DNA of 64,000 bases from an uncultured Lachnospiraceae bacterium (GCA_910587085.1 CAJUMC010000001.1:62001-126000); one strand, 5' to 3'; shown: positions 31,571-41,873, counted from the stretch's first letter. The notes: generated by a model from the sequence alone, not told the origin. Made by a program: numbers and translations.

Positions 31571-32832
31571 TTTTCCTCCTGTTCCGCCGCCCGGCGCTTT
31601 TGTGCTGCGCTCTCAAACGGCATCTGAAATCCGTCCTGCATTATCAGCGGCAGCAGCGAGCTTCCCTCTATCCTCCCGCACGCAGGACGTTTCTGCACAC
31701 CCTCCAGCAGTCCGAAATAGTCAAGTATGGTTGCGGCAATATCGCCGAACCCCTCCCGCGTTCCAAGGCTGCGCCCGGATAAAAGCCGCTGCCCGTACAT
31801 TACGAGCGGTACATATTCCCTGCTGTGATCGGTGGACGGAGTCAGCGGATCGCAGCCGTGGTCCGCCGTAATCATCAGAATATCGTCGGGACGCAGACCT
31901 GCCAGGAGCTCCGGCAGCTGCGCGTCAAAACGGGAAAGCGCTTCCGCGTAGCCATCTACATCGTTGCGGTGCCCGTAAAGCATGTCGAAATCAACAAGGT
32001 TTACAAAGCACAGACCTTCAAAATCCTTCTTCATATACTCCTTCGTCCGCTCGATCCCTTCCGCGTTTCCGGAGGTATACACATACTCGCCGATGCCCCT
32101 GCCCGCAAAAATATCATTGATTTTACCGACTGCCGCAACCGTAAACCCGGCCTCCTTCAGGATATCGAGCATCGTTTCCGACGGCGGCTCCAGCGAAAAA
32201 TCATGCCTGCGCGGCGTGCGTACATAATCCGGCCACACGCCTGTGAACGGCCGTGCAATCACTCTTCCTACGCCCCAGCGGCCTCTGCAGACCGCCCGTG
32301 CCTTCCGGCATATTTCGTAGAGCTCCTCCACCGGGATAACCTCCTCATGCGCCGCAATCTGCAGCACACTGTCCGCGGAGGTATAAACGATCAGATCGCC
32401 GCTTTCGCAGTGCTGCCGGCCGAAATCCCGGATTACCTGCGTTCCGGAATACGGGCGGTTGCACAGCACTCCCCGCCCCGCAGCCGCGCGAAGGCGGTCA
32501 AGAAGCTCCTCCGGAAAACCCTCCGGGAAGGTCGGCATCGGCTCTCTCGAGACAATCCCCGCAATCTCCCAGTGCCCCGTCGTCGTGTCCTTTCCCTTCG
32601 ACCGCTCGGAAAGCCGTGCTGCAACGCCCTCCGGCAGCTCCGCGGCCGATATGCCCTCCGCCCGGACGCCTTCTATGTTAAACAGCCCAAGCCTCCTCAT
32701 ATTCGGCATGGAAAAATTTCTGCCGGTTGAGGCGGCATAGATGGTGTTGCTGCCCTCGTCCCCGTAAAGCGCTGCATCCGGCATTTCCCCAATTCCGACG
32801 CTGTCCAGCACTATCAGAAATACCCTCTTCAT
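31567..32832 (-). CDS. deoB: Phosphopentomutase
   Basis: Alkaline-phosphatase superfamily enzyme that moves phosphate between C1 and C5 of ribose or deoxyribose, linking nucleoside breakdown to the pentose phosphate pathway. It starts [19 protein letters not shown] with the metal-binding Asp, and has [11 protein letters not shown], which carries the phosphorylated Thr, and [10 protein letters not shown] near the C-terminus. At 421 residues it has about 25 more than usual, as a charged C-terminal tail. It has its own consensus promoter (32863-32891) and overlaps dtd downstream. Confidence 0.96.
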   Translation of the reverse strand: MKRVFLIVLDSVGIGEMPDAALYGDEGSNTIYAASTGRNFSMPNMRRLGLFNIEGVRAEGISAAELPEGVAARLSERSKGKDTTTGHWEIAGIVSREPMPTFPEGFPEELLDRLRAAAGRGVLCNRPYSGTQVIRDFGRQHCESGDLIVYTSADSVLQIAAHEEVIPVEELYEICRKARAVCRGRWGVGRVIARPFTGVWPDYVRTPRRHDFSLEPPSETMLDILKEAGFTVAAVGKINDIFAGRGIGEYVYTSGNAEGIERTKEYMKKDFEGLCFVNLVDFDMLYGHRNDVDGYAEALSRFDAQLPELLAGLRPDDILMITADHGCDPLTPSTDHSREYVPLVMYGQRLLSGRSLGTREGFGDIAATILDYFGLLEGVQKRPACGRIEGSSLLPLIMQDGFQMPFESAAQKRRAAEQEEK

Positions 32833-32862
32833 ACTCTGACCCCCCTCATTTCATGTGCTCCA

Positions 32863-32891
32863 ATCATAGTATAGATTGCATTCTCTGTCAA
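32863..32891 (-). promoter_or_regulatory. Promoter of deoB-dtd
   Basis: On the minus strand TTGACA (32891-32886) and TATGAT (32868-32863) have a 17-bp spacer, a near-consensus sigma-A promoter directly before deoB. Confidence 0.8.
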
Positions 32892-32948
32892 GCCGGCAGA
32901 CCACCCTTGCGAAAATGCAAAATATTGTCAGCTTTCGCCCACGCATAA

Positions 32949-32977
32949 TTGCTATCCACTGACGGATATGGTATAAT
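32949..32977 (+). promoter_or_regulatory. Promoter of the chemotaxis receptor gene
   Basis: TTGCTA (32949-32954) and TATAAT (32972-32977) are separated by 17 bp. The start codon lies 35 bp downstream. It is of sigma-A type; no sigma-D flagellar promoter was recognised. Confidence 0.6.
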
Positions 32978-33011
32978 GGCCCTGAAAACAAAATACTATG
33001 GAGGTAGCCCT

Positions 33012-35099
33012 GTGAAATCCATCAGAACAAAAATTATTGCAAGTATTATTTTATGTGCTCTTTTGTCCTCTCTCACAGTGGGAATTCTGAGTATTTATAA
33101 CTCCCGCACAATGTCCAAGGATGACGCAGAGGAACGGCTGGTGCTGACCTGCAGCAACCGGAGCAGCGAACTCAACGCTCTGATCTCACGGATACAGCAG
33201 TCTGTTGATACCCTGAGCAGCGTTGCCATGAGCCGTCTGGATTTTGAAAAATTCAAAAGCGATTCCCGCTACGTTGCCGAATTCACCGACTCGCTGCTGG
33301 ACGATTTCTACCGCTTCGGCGAACACACCGACGGTTCGATCAGTGTTTACATAAGATATAATCCGGATTTTACCGAACCGACCTCCGGTATCTTTCTTAC
33401 GAGAGACCGCACGGGTGCGCCCTTTGAAAGCATTACTCCGACCGATTTTTCAATGTATGACAAAACGGATCTCACCCATGTCGGCTGGTATTATATTCCC
33501 GTGGAGCACGGCGCGCCGCTCTGGATGGATCCGTATCTGAACGAAAATATTAATGTGTACATGATTTCCTACGTGGTTCCGCTCTATGTGGACGGCGTTT
33601 CCGTCGGCATCATCGGGATGGATATTGATTTCAACATGATTGCGCAGCTTGCAGAGGAAGAATCCGGTTTCAAATCCGGTTACACCTTCCTTTATAATGC
33701 GGACGGAAATATTATGTACCATCCGTCGATCGGCACCGGAACGGACATTGCGGACGCGTGGGACGGGTCCTCTTCCGCTCTGAAAAGCTTTCTCACAAAC
33801 GGTGCAAATGCAGGAAAAACCACCCGCTGTTCCTATAACGGAACCGATAATGTGCTGTCCTTCTCGCCGCTGAAAAACGGCATGTACCTCGCGCTGGCGG
33901 CTTCCGAAAGCGAAATACGCCGGACGGCAGATCAGCTCAGCCTTCAAATTTTCGTTTCCATGCTGGTCTGCCTCTGTCTCTGCGCCGTGCTCGGTGTTCT
34001 GATCAGCTCGCATATCGCAAATCCGATCCGCGGCATTACGGACGTGATACGGCAGACGGCACTCCTGAATTTCCGCAGCGCCGCCGGCAATGCCCGGCTC
34101 CGCAGCCGCAGCGATGAGACCGGCGATATGGCACGGGCGGTAAGCGACATGCGCGGCGTTTTCCGCCAGCTTGTCGGGGACATCAACCGGGTCAAGGACG
34201 ACATGCTTGCCAATATGGAGCGGCTGGAGGATATTATGTCGGAAAACAGCCGCATCTCCGAGGATAATTCGGCTACCACGCAGCAGCTGGCCGCCGGAAT
34301 GCAGGAAACCACCATCGGAACCGCAAAAATGTCTGACAGTGTGACCGCCATCCAGCAGAATGCCGAGGACATCAACACGCTTTCCCGGCAGGGTCAGGAA
34401 ACCTCTCAGGAGGTGCGCAACCGGGCGAGAGGACTCCGTGATACCACTTCGTATTCCCACCGCAGGGCTCTGGAGGTCTACAGCTCCATGAAGCAGAAAA
34501 CAAGCGAGGCGATCGAGCAGTCGAAGGCCGTCGCAAAAATCAACGAGCTGACGGACAATATCAAAAAAATATCCGCGCAGACGAACCTGCTCGCCCTGAA
34601 CGCGAATATCGAGGCGGCGAGAGCCGGGGATGCGGGACGCGGCTTTGCTGTCGTGGCAACCGAAATCGGCACCCTGTCAAGCCAGACTTTCCAGACCGTG
34701 GACGGGATCAACGCAATTGTGGCGGAGGTAAACCGGGCCGTGTCCAGCATGACCGGCTGTATCACTACCATCATGGATTTTCTGGAGGATACGGTGGTGG
34801 CGGATTACGATTCCTTCCTGTCCGTCAGCACAAAGTATGAGATTGACGCGGACACGTTTGCCAGCTCGATGAGCGATGTTTACCGCGACGTCTCGGACCT
34901 CAATGAAAAAATCAGCGAAATCGCGCTGACCATTGACAATATGAACGTCACAATCGGTCAGTCCGCCGAGGGTGTCAATCTGATCGCTGAAAAATCCTGT
35001 AGCGCCGTAAGCAAAACCGCCGAGGGCTACCATATTCTGAGGGAAAGCAAGGAATGCGCCGGAGAGCTGAAGGATATTGTCGAGCGGTTCCAGCTCTGA
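33012..35099 (+). CDS. Methyl-accepting chemotaxis protein
   Basis: Transmembrane chemoreceptor of 695 residues. The N-terminal span ([19 protein letters not shown]) is followed by a dCache-type extracellular sensor over about residues 35-300 and a second span ([20 protein letters not shown]). A HAMP-like linker and a cytoplasmic coiled-coil follow, with the conserved hairpin tip [20 protein letters not shown] and [14 protein letters not shown]. The start is the GTG at 33012, seven bases after GGAGG; the longer frame from 32949 overlaps the promoter. No other chemotaxis gene is in the window. The ligand is unknown. The 3' end is followed by short repeats of its last codons. Confidence 0.92.
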   Translation: MKSIRTKIIASIILCALLSSLTVGILSIYNSRTMSKDDAEERLVLTCSNRSSELNALISRIQQSVDTLSSVAMSRLDFEKFKSDSRYVAEFTDSLLDDFYRFGEHTDGSISVYIRYNPDFTEPTSGIFLTRDRTGAPFESITPTDFSMYDKTDLTHVGWYYIPVEHGAPLWMDPYLNENINVYMISYVVPLYVDGVSVGIIGMDIDFNMIAQLAEEESGFKSGYTFLYNADGNIMYHPSIGTGTDIADAWDGSSSALKSFLTNGANAGKTTRCSYNGTDNVLSFSPLKNGMYLALAASESEIRRTADQLSLQIFVSMLVCLCLCAVLGVLISSHIANPIRGITDVIRQTALLNFRSAAGNARLRSRSDETGDMARAVSDMRGVFRQLVGDINRVKDDMLANMERLEDIMSENSRISEDNSATTQQLAAGMQETTIGTAKMSDSVTAIQQNAEDINTLSRQGQETSQEVRNRARGLRDTTSYSHRRALEVYSSMKQKTSEAIEQSKAVAKINELTDNIKKISAQTNLLALNANIEAARAGDAGRGFAVVATEIGTLSSQTFQTVDGINAIVAEVNRAVSSMTGCITTIMDFLEDTVVADYDSFLSVSTKYEIDADTFASSMSDVYRDVSDLNEKISEIALTIDNMNVTIGQSAEGVNLIAEKSCSAVSKTAEGYHILRESKECAGELKDIVERFQL

Positions 35100-35160
35100 T
35101 CCTATCGGACAGTTCTTGCTCTGATCCTGCCGGCCGGTTTTTGGCTCTGATCCTATCCGC
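35082..35160. repeat. Three-fold short repeat at the 3' end of the receptor gene
   Basis: The sequence GCTCTGATCCTATC, which includes the TGA stop, occurs three times with a spacing of about 25 bp (one copy with GCC for ATC). It suggests slippage duplication of the gene end. Confidence 0.6.
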
Positions 35161-35214
35161 ATCCTGCGTACAGGCGGCCGCAAGGCCCCGTACTGCCATG
35201 CCGGACCAATAAAA

Positions 35215-35256
35215 TATGCCCCGCCTGCGAATATCCGATCCGCAGCGCGGGGCATA
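35215..35256 (+). terminator. Terminator-like hairpin after the receptor gene
   Basis: The outer stem TATGCCCCGC/GCGGGGCATA (35215-35224 with 35247-35256) and inner stem CTGCG/CGCAG form one long hairpin. The 3' flank is only moderately U-rich (CTTATTTC), so termination efficiency is uncertain. The rest of 35100-35567 holds no gene. Confidence 0.55.
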
Positions 35257-35390
35257 CTTATTTCGGTCTCTGCTGCCTGCGATGTGCAGACAGCCTGGAA
35301 ATAACAGTATAATGCAATAACTGTATTCTGCCGAACAGCAAAAAATTCCCTTACAAAATTATTAAATTTGCATTTTTGTGCAATTTGACG

Positions 35391-35419
35391 TTGTTCTTTT
35401 TAAATCTCAATGATATAAT
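35391..35419 (+). promoter_or_regulatory. Promoter of the PAP2 gene
   Basis: TTGTTC (35391-35396) and TATAAT (35414-35419) with 17 bp between, in AT-rich sequence. The leader to the start codon is about 140 nt, with no structure I recognise. Confidence 0.55.
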
Positions 35420-35567
35420 CATTACGATTTGCCGGTCTGAGCCTGATGCAGACAGCACAAACGTCGGGCATACCTGCCGGACAGAGACAATGGGAGCCGC
35501 CGTGCCGGCCGCTCTGAAGTAAAGATTTTTTGTTTTTATGCCGTTTTCCGGCAGAATGTGAGGAAAT

Positions 35568-36260
35568 ATGACAAAACTGATAAAAAAATACAGTCACGCC
35601 TGGGTACTGCTGTACTGTCTTATCTATATGCCTTGGTTTATGTGGCTGGAACGCACCGTAACCACCGATTTTTCTGTTGTTCATCTCTCGCTGGACGACA
35701 AAATTCCGTTTATGGAAATTTTTGTCATCCCCTATTTTCTGTGGTTTGCTTACATTTTTGTAACTGTCGCCTATTTCTTTTTTAAAGATCGGGGCGAATT
35801 TTACCGCTGTTCAGCCTATCTCTTTATCGGCATGACAATCTGCCTGCTGATTTACACCATATGGCCGAACGGACATGACCTGCGCCCGAATATTGCGGCC
35901 CTCGGCAGGGATAATGTGTTTACCCGAATTGTGGCATGGCTTTACGGCACCGATACCTGTACCAACGTATGTCCGAGCATCCATGCATTCAATTCCATCG
36001 GTGCCTGCATCGCCGTTTACCGGAGCAGGCATCTGAAGGAAAAACGGCTGATCCGTGCGGGAGCGCTGGTTCTTACAATCCTGATCTGCCTTTCCACGGT
36101 ATTTCTGAAGCAGCACTCCTGCTTTGATGTGATCTGTGCCGGGCTGCTGGCTCTGGTGATGTATTTTGCGGTGTATGTCCCGGATTATACGCGGCTCCGT
36201 GCAAGGCACCGTGCCAGAGCCGCAGCGAGAGCCCGGCTCCGGCAGGATCGCACCGCGTAA
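35568..36260 (+). CDS. PAP2-family phosphatase (lipid phosphatase-like)
   Basis: A 230-residue membrane protein with about five to six spans. The phosphatase motifs are present in the expected order: NVCPSIHAFNSIG corresponds to the PSGH motif with S and H retained, and FLKQHSCFDVICAG to the final H-x3-D motif. The first motif (KxxxxxxRP) is probably PNGHDLRP. Such enzymes dephosphorylate phosphatidic acid, undecaprenyl pyrophosphate or inositol lipids at the outer membrane face. The C-terminus is Arg/Ala-rich. GAGG lies four bases before the ATG. It is monocistronic with a terminator hairpin at 36305. Confidence 0.87.
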   Translation: MTKLIKKYSHAWVLLYCLIYMPWFMWLERTVTTDFSVVHLSLDDKIPFMEIFVIPYFLWFAYIFVTVAYFFFKDRGEFYRCSAYLFIGMTICLLIYTIWPNGHDLRPNIAALGRDNVFTRIVAWLYGTDTCTNVCPSIHAFNSIGACIAVYRSRHLKEKRLIRAGALVLTILICLSTVFLKQHSCFDVICAGLLALVMYFAVYVPDYTRLRARHRARAAARARLRQDRTA

Positions 36261-36304
36261 TGGCTTTTGGCAGCCAGGCAGCAAGATGCTTTGAAACGAA
36301 GAAT

Positions 36305-36355
36305 GCCTCTGTCCCGGCGAAAACCTGACCCCAGGAAGGTTTTCCAGACAGAGGC
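36305..36355 (+). terminator. Long two-part terminator hairpin between PAP2 and GT2 genes
   Basis: The outer stem GCCTCTGTC/GACAGAGGC (36305-36313 with 36347-36355) and inner stem GAAAACCT/AGGTTTTC are followed by GTCTTTCT on the plus strand. It lies between convergent genes and probably serves both. Confidence 0.65.
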
Positions 36356-36365
36356 GTCTTTCTGC

Positions 36366-37382
36366 TCAGCCAAACTTGAAAATCTTCTTCGACAGCTTGT
36401 ACCCTGCCTTGACAAATCCCCGCCCGAGCCTCGATTTGAAATTCATGCTTCTCCCGAGGAAATTGTCGTGGATCTCCTTGTACAGACGCTTGTCCTTCTT
36501 TTTTAAATCCGCCCACAGCGCATCCTTCTTCGCGATGCTTTCCGGGGAACCCTCCTTGATCAGGTAAACCGAAGTAACCGTCATCATAATGGACAGATAT
36601 TTCAGCATATAGTTCTGAAGCTTCTTGTTCTTTACAGCCATAACATCGCAGCAGTCTATCATATAGCGATTGACGCGCTCCTGCTGGTCGATGCGCCGGA
36701 TCATGTTGGCCTCCGTCACGGACTGATCGTCCCTGCCGATAAAATAGCGGTACAGATTCACATCCAGGTAATACATTGTCTTTACGAACGGAAGAGGCTG
36801 ATAAACAAAAATATTATCCACATAGAAGGTGTGCTTCGGCAGCTCGATGCCGCAGTCCCGCAGCAGCTTTGTGCGGTAGATTACGGAATGCATCAGAATA
36901 TAATGTCCCTGCCGGAAATAACGCACCTCATCCCAGGTGAATGTCTTTCCGACCGGCAGCGCGGTACGGTAATTAATTACCTTCTTTTTGTCCTCGGCAA
37001 CCTTTTCATATACATAATTGGCAATCAGCAGATCCAGGCTCTGCCCCTCCTCCACAGTGCGCCGCAGCACGCTGAGCGCTTCCGCAAAGGCTGTCTCGTC
37101 CAGCCAGTCGTCGCTGTCCACTACCTTGTAGTATATTCCGGATGCATTGCGCAGACCGGTATTGACCGCCTCCCCGTGCCCTCCGTTTTCCTGATGTACG
37201 GCGTGCACAATGGACGGGTATCTCGCCGCATAATCGTCGGCAATTTTCCCTGTTTCGTCCGTAGAACCGTCGTCCACAATAATAATTTCCACATCCTCGC
37301 CGCCCGTCAGTATACTGTCGAGCGCTCGCTCCATATATGCTGCCGAATTATAGCAGGGTACTGCAACCGTCAATAGCTTCAT
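36366..37382 (-). CDS. Glycosyltransferase family 2
   Basis: A GT-A fold transferase of 338 residues. It begins LLTVAVPCYNSAAYMERALD, has the nucleotide-binding IIIVDDGSTDETG and the DxD-type VVDSDDWLDETAF, and a C-terminal helical region of about 100 residues ending in basic residues (GYKLSKKIFKFG) that may bind membrane. ATG 37382 follows AAAGGAGG. It lies 17 bp downstream of the large secreted protein gene, so the two are likely an operon. It could modify a surface polymer; the acceptor is unknown. It is separate from the polysaccharide operon at 11-26 kb. Confidence 0.9.
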   Translation of the reverse strand: MKLLTVAVPCYNSAAYMERALDSILTGGEDVEIIIVDDGSTDETGKIADDYAARYPSIVHAVHQENGGHGEAVNTGLRNASGIYYKVVDSDDWLDETAFAEALSVLRRTVEEGQSLDLLIANYVYEKVAEDKKKVINYRTALPVGKTFTWDEVRYFRQGHYILMHSVIYRTKLLRDCGIELPKHTFYVDNIFVYQPLPFVKTMYYLDVNLYRYFIGRDDQSVTEANMIRRIDQQERVNRYMIDCCDVMAVKNKKLQNYMLKYLSIMMTVTSVYLIKEGSPESIAKKDALWADLKKKDKRLYKEIHDNFLGRSMNFKSRLGRGFVKAGYKLSKKIFKFG

Positions 37383-37399
37383 GGCTTCCTCCTTTTTCC

Positions 37400-39958
37400 T
37401 TACCAGACCGCAATAAAGTAATATCCGCTTTCCCCCAGAAAGCTCTCGGCCTCCTTTATCGTCATATAGCGCTTCTGCCCCCGCTCCGGCTGTACAGCGG
37501 TAATCCCGTTCTTGTCATAGCCGGTAATCAACATGGCGCTCCCGCTCTCCCCGACCGCAATCACAGGCGTGCGGCAATACACATAGTACAGAGCCTCATC
37601 CAGCGTGATGCCGGTAAGCTTCATGACATCCTCCCGCAGGTACTGCTCCAGCCAGTCCGTCAGCTTTGTTTCCTCCGGCCGGTACTGCGCGGCATCTGCC
37701 TCCACATTGCGGAAGTCCAGAAGGATCTTTACACAGTTCATCAGCGAATTGGCGCCCCCCTTCTGCGAGGCGGAAATCCCCGGTATCTCCGCAGAGGCGG
37801 ACTTGACGCCGCGGGTCCAGATTACACGCCCGCTGCTGCTGATTACCGAACCGGTCGTGCTGTCTGCCAGAGCAATGGCAGCCCCAGGCTCCTTGGTCAC
37901 ATGTACTATGCTGCCATAGGCATAAGCCAGGTAAAAATCACGGAAATAATCCGGCGTATTGACGCGGACCGTGACATCCTCGGAAATTACTGCGTTTTTT
38001 GTCCCCTGGACAGCCGGCAGCCCTGAAATAACGATATTGGACGGAAGAGACAGATAATATTCCTTCCTCATCTGCTCCGTAACCCGTTCTGTGACCTTCA
38101 GACTCTCGGAGGGGCGGCTGAACTGATTCAGGATATAATCCTCCTCGGCCGACCGGTATCTCCGGCTGCCGGAGGCCGTCCCGGTCACGCGCTCCAGCCG
38201 CAGCACATTATCCTCCACCTGCACGGAAGTGACAAAATAACCGTCCTTCCGGTAGGTCTTGAGATTATTGCCGTCAAAATCAACAATCTCTACCGTGCGG
38301 TACGCCGCGATCCGCGTACCGTCCGCCAGGATCTCCACATCCTCTGCCGCCGTTCTTCCGAGAATCAGATTGGCGTCGATCATCCCGAGCAGCCCCAGAA
38401 TTTCGCCGTTTTCGGCCTGTATGGAGGTTTTGACACCGGTATCAAGCTCAAGCCGCCATATGGAGCCGGTCTTTCCCTGTCTGTCCGCCTCCTGCCAGGC
38501 AATCATGCTGCGTTCGCGCGAATAGACCATGGTTTCCTCCGTCACATTCTCCGCAATGACCGACAGCCTTTTCGTAATCAGGTTATATTCATAGACAGTA
38601 TCATAAATATGGAAGTAAAAAATTCCCTCCTGATTGCAGTACGCAAAGTCTCCAAGCGTCTCCTTGAGCAGTTCGTAGGTGGTATTCATCGGAAAATAGG
38701 CCTGCTCCTGAATCGTCTGATCCGACGGGTAGTAGGTATAGAGGATCATCCCGACTCTTCCCTCATATTCTCCCCGGTTCATGTAGCCGTAAACCAGAAA
38801 ATCCACCGCGCCGCTGTCGTCAATGGAAAGCAGCTTGATATTATGCTTGACATACACATCCCTGATATAATCGGTGGGCTGCTGCCGGAATGAAAACGCC
38901 AGCGTCAGCAGATTGTTCTCCGCCGTATACACATAGAGAGAACGATTCCTTACAAAAGCAACCCTCGTATTGTCGGGGTTCGCCAACATTTCAGGAGCGG
39001 TATCGCCCGTAATGCCCAACTTAAACTCACTTTTGGCAAGACTTGTATTTTTTACATCAAATTCGGCCTCCATAGTTCTTTCATAGTTGAAAAGATACAT
39101 TCTGGCCGTTGTGTAACGAAAGCGGAAGTGTTCGCGTACATAATAAATCTCCGGCCCCGTCGGCGTCTGGATGCGAAGATAGCTGCAAAGCACGACGGAA
39201 GCCATATCCTGCGTATACTCCGTGATCGTCGGCGGAAGCACGAAAAGCTCCTCGGGCGCAAGCTTGCCGTAGCTCAGGAAGTCCAGACTGTTATGGATAT
39301 CAGCCCGTGAAAAATCCGTCTCATCCGCATTTTTTTTCGTTTCCAGATACTTTTTTACATTTCCTGCATTCTCCTTCTCCAGAAGAGAACGGTGAAACAT
39401 TGCCGCAAATTCCAGCTTTTCCGCAAGATGGGAATTGGAATAAATCTTGACTCGAGTATAATAGTAAATACGTTTACTCTCGTTGCTGATAAGCGTCAGC
39501 TTGACAACATATTCCTCACCCACTGCATATTCGTTTCTGAGCCGGACCTTTGCGGTTTTTTTCCCGCTCTCCTCCTCCCCGCCGGCATTCCTGTACCTGT
39601 CCAGCGAAATTACGGATCCCTCTTCCAGCTTTGTTCCGAGCGCCGTATCATATACTTCGTAATTTACCTTTTTTATATTATATTCGTGTTCTTCAATAAG
39701 CAGCTGAAAGGTCTTATCTTCTGTAAGCGGCGTGATACTTTCCCTCACCAGCATGGCATCCAGATTGGAGCAGTACCCGTGCAGGAGATTGAGCTCCTGC
39801 TCCTCTGCCAGAAGCGTTACGACAGGAAGCGTCATCTCCTGCAGCTGCGTTGTTTTTCTCTCTGCGCTGAACACGGTTTCCTGCATATTGCTGCCGAAAT
39901 AAAACAAAGACCCGGCAAACAGAAAAACCAGCAGTAAAATTCGGTATGTCGTTTTCAA
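37400..39958 (-). CDS. Large exported protein with degenerate C39-like C-terminal domain
   Basis: An 852-residue protein with an N-terminal signal anchor (RILLLVFLFAGSLFYFG). The middle, about residues 60-620, is predicted mainly beta and includes segments such as LANPDNTRVAFVRNRSLYVY and WRLELDTGVKTSI that look like a WD/TolB-type propeller. The last 150 residues resemble a C39-like papain-fold domain: GGANSLMNCVKILLDF where the catalytic Cys region would be, and SAMLITGYDKNG, YMTIKEAESFL. The usual His before the 'VTGYD' motif is replaced by Ser/Ala, so it is probably a non-catalytic binding domain. Start TTG 39958 lies 12 bases after GGGAGG, near the end of the methyltransferase gene. I know no function; conserved proteins of this kind occur in Lachnospiraceae. 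Confidence 0.75.
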   Translation of the reverse strand: MKTTYRILLLVFLFAGSLFYFGSNMQETVFSAERKTTQLQEMTLPVVTLLAEEQELNLLHGYCSNLDAMLVRESITPLTEDKTFQLLIEEHEYNIKKVNYEVYDTALGTKLEEGSVISLDRYRNAGGEEESGKKTAKVRLRNEYAVGEEYVVKLTLISNESKRIYYYTRVKIYSNSHLAEKLEFAAMFHRSLLEKENAGNVKKYLETKKNADETDFSRADIHNSLDFLSYGKLAPEELFVLPPTITEYTQDMASVVLCSYLRIQTPTGPEIYYVREHFRFRYTTARMYLFNYERTMEAEFDVKNTSLAKSEFKLGITGDTAPEMLANPDNTRVAFVRNRSLYVYTAENNLLTLAFSFRQQPTDYIRDVYVKHNIKLLSIDDSGAVDFLVYGYMNRGEYEGRVGMILYTYYPSDQTIQEQAYFPMNTTYELLKETLGDFAYCNQEGIFYFHIYDTVYEYNLITKRLSVIAENVTEETMVYSRERSMIAWQEADRQGKTGSIWRLELDTGVKTSIQAENGEILGLLGMIDANLILGRTAAEDVEILADGTRIAAYRTVEIVDFDGNNLKTYRKDGYFVTSVQVEDNVLRLERVTGTASGSRRYRSAEEDYILNQFSRPSESLKVTERVTEQMRKEYYLSLPSNIVISGLPAVQGTKNAVISEDVTVRVNTPDYFRDFYLAYAYGSIVHVTKEPGAAIALADSTTGSVISSSGRVIWTRGVKSASAEIPGISASQKGGANSLMNCVKILLDFRNVEADAAQYRPEETKLTDWLEQYLREDVMKLTGITLDEALYYVYCRTPVIAVGESGSAMLITGYDKNGITAVQPERGQKRYMTIKEAESFLGESGYYFIAVW

Positions 39959-39966
39959 GATCGTTT

Positions 39967-41241
39967 TCAGCCTCCCATCATATCCCGGTAAAGGGTCGGA
40001 TTGACATGCAGCTCCCGGATGCAGTTTTCATAGCGTTCCCTCCGCTCCCTGCGCACGGCGGCCGGAACAACGATATTTTTCCGGACAGCCCGGATCAGAA
40101 TATTTTTCGGCGTATGCTCCATGTCAATAAATTCCAGAACCTGAACCTGATAGCCAAGCTGTTCGAGAAGCGCCGCCCGCAGCCCGTCCGTAATCAGAGC
40201 CGCCATCCTCTCCTTCAAAAGACCATATTTCAGCACCGGAGCCAGCATATCGTTTGCCAGCGTCCGGTTCAGCTCATGCTGGCAGCACGGTACGCTCAGT
40301 ATTACCTTCGCCCCCCAGCCCACCGCCTTTTCCAGCGCATAATCGGTCGCCGTATCGCAGGCGTGCAGCGTAACAACCAGATCGACGCTGCTGCTCCCCT
40401 CGTACGACGCGATATCTCCCCGCTGAAAATGCAGACCGGAACAGCCAAAACGCTTCGCCAGAGCGTTGCAGCGCTCAATCACATCCTCTTTCAGATCAAG
40501 TCCCGTAATACGGACGGAATATCCCTTCTGCTCATGCAGATAGTAGTACATTGCAAATGTCAGATAAGACTTTCCGCAGCCGAAGTCAAGGATGGCAAGC
40601 TCCCTGTCAGCCGGAAGTTCCGGAAGCACGTCTTCAATAAATTCAAGAAACCGATTGATCTGACGAAATTTATCATAGCGCGAATGCACCACCCGCCCCT
40701 TATCGGTCATCACTCCGAGCTCCACAAGAAACGGTACCGGCGTCCCTTCCCGGAGAATATAATTTTTCGTTCGGTTATGTTCAAGGGCAGCATCACCGCA
40801 GCATTCAGGCGGGACGCCGGCAGGCTCTGCATGTTTTGCGGCAGGCGCCGGTTCCGGGGAATGTGGTTTTTCCGTTCCGGAAAGCACGGTTTTTGCTGTT
40901 TCTGCGGAAGCGGCCGCTTTTTTTCTTTCCCGGATTGTAACCTGTCCCTTTTTGCTGATCAAAATAGTGACGTCCGCGCGGCGCGACCGTATTTCCGCCT
41001 GCTTCATACATGTCTCCAGCCAATCCGGAAGCCTATCAAGCAGGCTCCGGGCCGTATGATTTTCGTGAAATACCTTCGCTCCGCGGTATTCGCAGGTCTG
41101 AAACCGAAGCCCGCCCTGCAGCCGCACCGGCCGGATCGTCACCTTTTTCAATTCCTCCGGTTTCCGGCTGTTTGATATAATAATCTGCGACAGTTCCCCG
41201 TCGCAGTATTTTTCGAAAATCGCTGTGATTCTGTCGTCCAT
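39967..41241 (-). CDS. Class I SAM-dependent methyltransferase
   Basis: A 424-residue protein. The SAM-binding motif I is LAILDFGCGKSYLTFAMYYY, followed by ITGLDLKEDVIERCNALAKR and LVVTLHACDTATDYALEKAV, matching the Methyltransf_32/METTL25-like group. The C-terminal SVPCCQHELNR is typical of the same group. The N-terminal 100 residues form a separate domain (LSQIIISNSRKPEELKK, FQTCEYRGAKVFHENHT) shared with homologues. Between them is an Ala/Pro/Glu-rich linker (about residues 108-152). The substrate is not known; RNA or protein are both possible. It ends eight bases before the start of the secreted protein gene, so they are probably co-transcribed with the GT2 gene. Confidence 0.85.
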   Translation of the reverse strand: MDDRITAIFEKYCDGELSQIIISNSRKPEELKKVTIRPVRLQGGLRFQTCEYRGAKVFHENHTARSLLDRLPDWLETCMKQAEIRSRRADVTILISKKGQVTIRERKKAAASAETAKTVLSGTEKPHSPEPAPAAKHAEPAGVPPECCGDAALEHNRTKNYILREGTPVPFLVELGVMTDKGRVVHSRYDKFRQINRFLEFIEDVLPELPADRELAILDFGCGKSYLTFAMYYYLHEQKGYSVRITGLDLKEDVIERCNALAKRFGCSGLHFQRGDIASYEGSSSVDLVVTLHACDTATDYALEKAVGWGAKVILSVPCCQHELNRTLANDMLAPVLKYGLLKERMAALITDGLRAALLEQLGYQVQVLEFIDMEHTPKNILIRAVRKNIVVPAAVRRERRERYENCIRELHVNPTLYRDMMGG

Positions 41242-41436
41242 ACCAGGCCCTTTCTCAAAATCTTCAACCGATTATTTTTAATGATACCCTTTTTTTCAAA
41301 AAACTTCAATGAAGAAATCCTTAAAATTTACCGCACCTCTCTGCCGCAGGGGCTTCCCTTTTTTCATCAGATATGCTATGCTTTATACAATCCATAAATC
41401 TTTGCACAATCAGCAGCAGAAAGGAAATTAAAAGAG

Positions 41437-41859
41437 ATGAGGGACGAAAACTGCATATTCTGTAAAATAGCTGGCGGCTGTATCCCGTCAAACACCTTGT
41501 ATGAGGATGAAAATTTCTTGGTGATCCTGGACATTGCCCCGGCAGCCAAAGGCCATGCCATCGCCATCGCGAAGAGCCACTTCCGCGATCTGTTACAAGC
41601 TGAGCCATCGGCATTGGCCGCCGCTCTTCCCGCCGTTGCCCGCGTGGCGGATGCTATGAAAAAAGCACTCTCCTGCGACGGCATCAATATTCTTCAAAAT
41701 AATGGGGAGGCCGCCGGCCAGTCCGTCTTCCACCTTCATTTTCATATTATCCCGCGCCGTCAGGGAGACGGGCTTACCATCCCGTGGAAAACACTCTCCT
41801 ATGAGGACGGGGAGGCAGAAGCACTCGCCTCTGCCATCCGGTCGGAGCTTGAAAAATAA
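41437..41859 (+). CDS. HIT-family nucleotide-binding hydrolase
   Basis: A 140-residue histidine-triad protein. It starts ENCIFCKIAGGCIPSNTLYE and has the active-site triad QSVFHLHFHIIPR. Relatives hydrolyse adenosine phosphoramidates or dinucleoside polyphosphates. The zinc-type Cys pair (CIFCKI) is present. The ribosome binding site is AAAGGAAATTAAAAGAG, rather A-rich. It is monocistronic with a strong terminator immediately downstream. Confidence 0.93.
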   Translation: MRDENCIFCKIAGGCIPSNTLYEDENFLVILDIAPAAKGHAIAIAKSHFRDLLQAEPSALAAALPAVARVADAMKKALSCDGINILQNNGEAAGQSVFHLHFHIIPRRQGDGLTIPWKTLSYEDGEAEALASAIRSELEK

Positions 41860-41873
41860 AGCCGGTAAAACAG

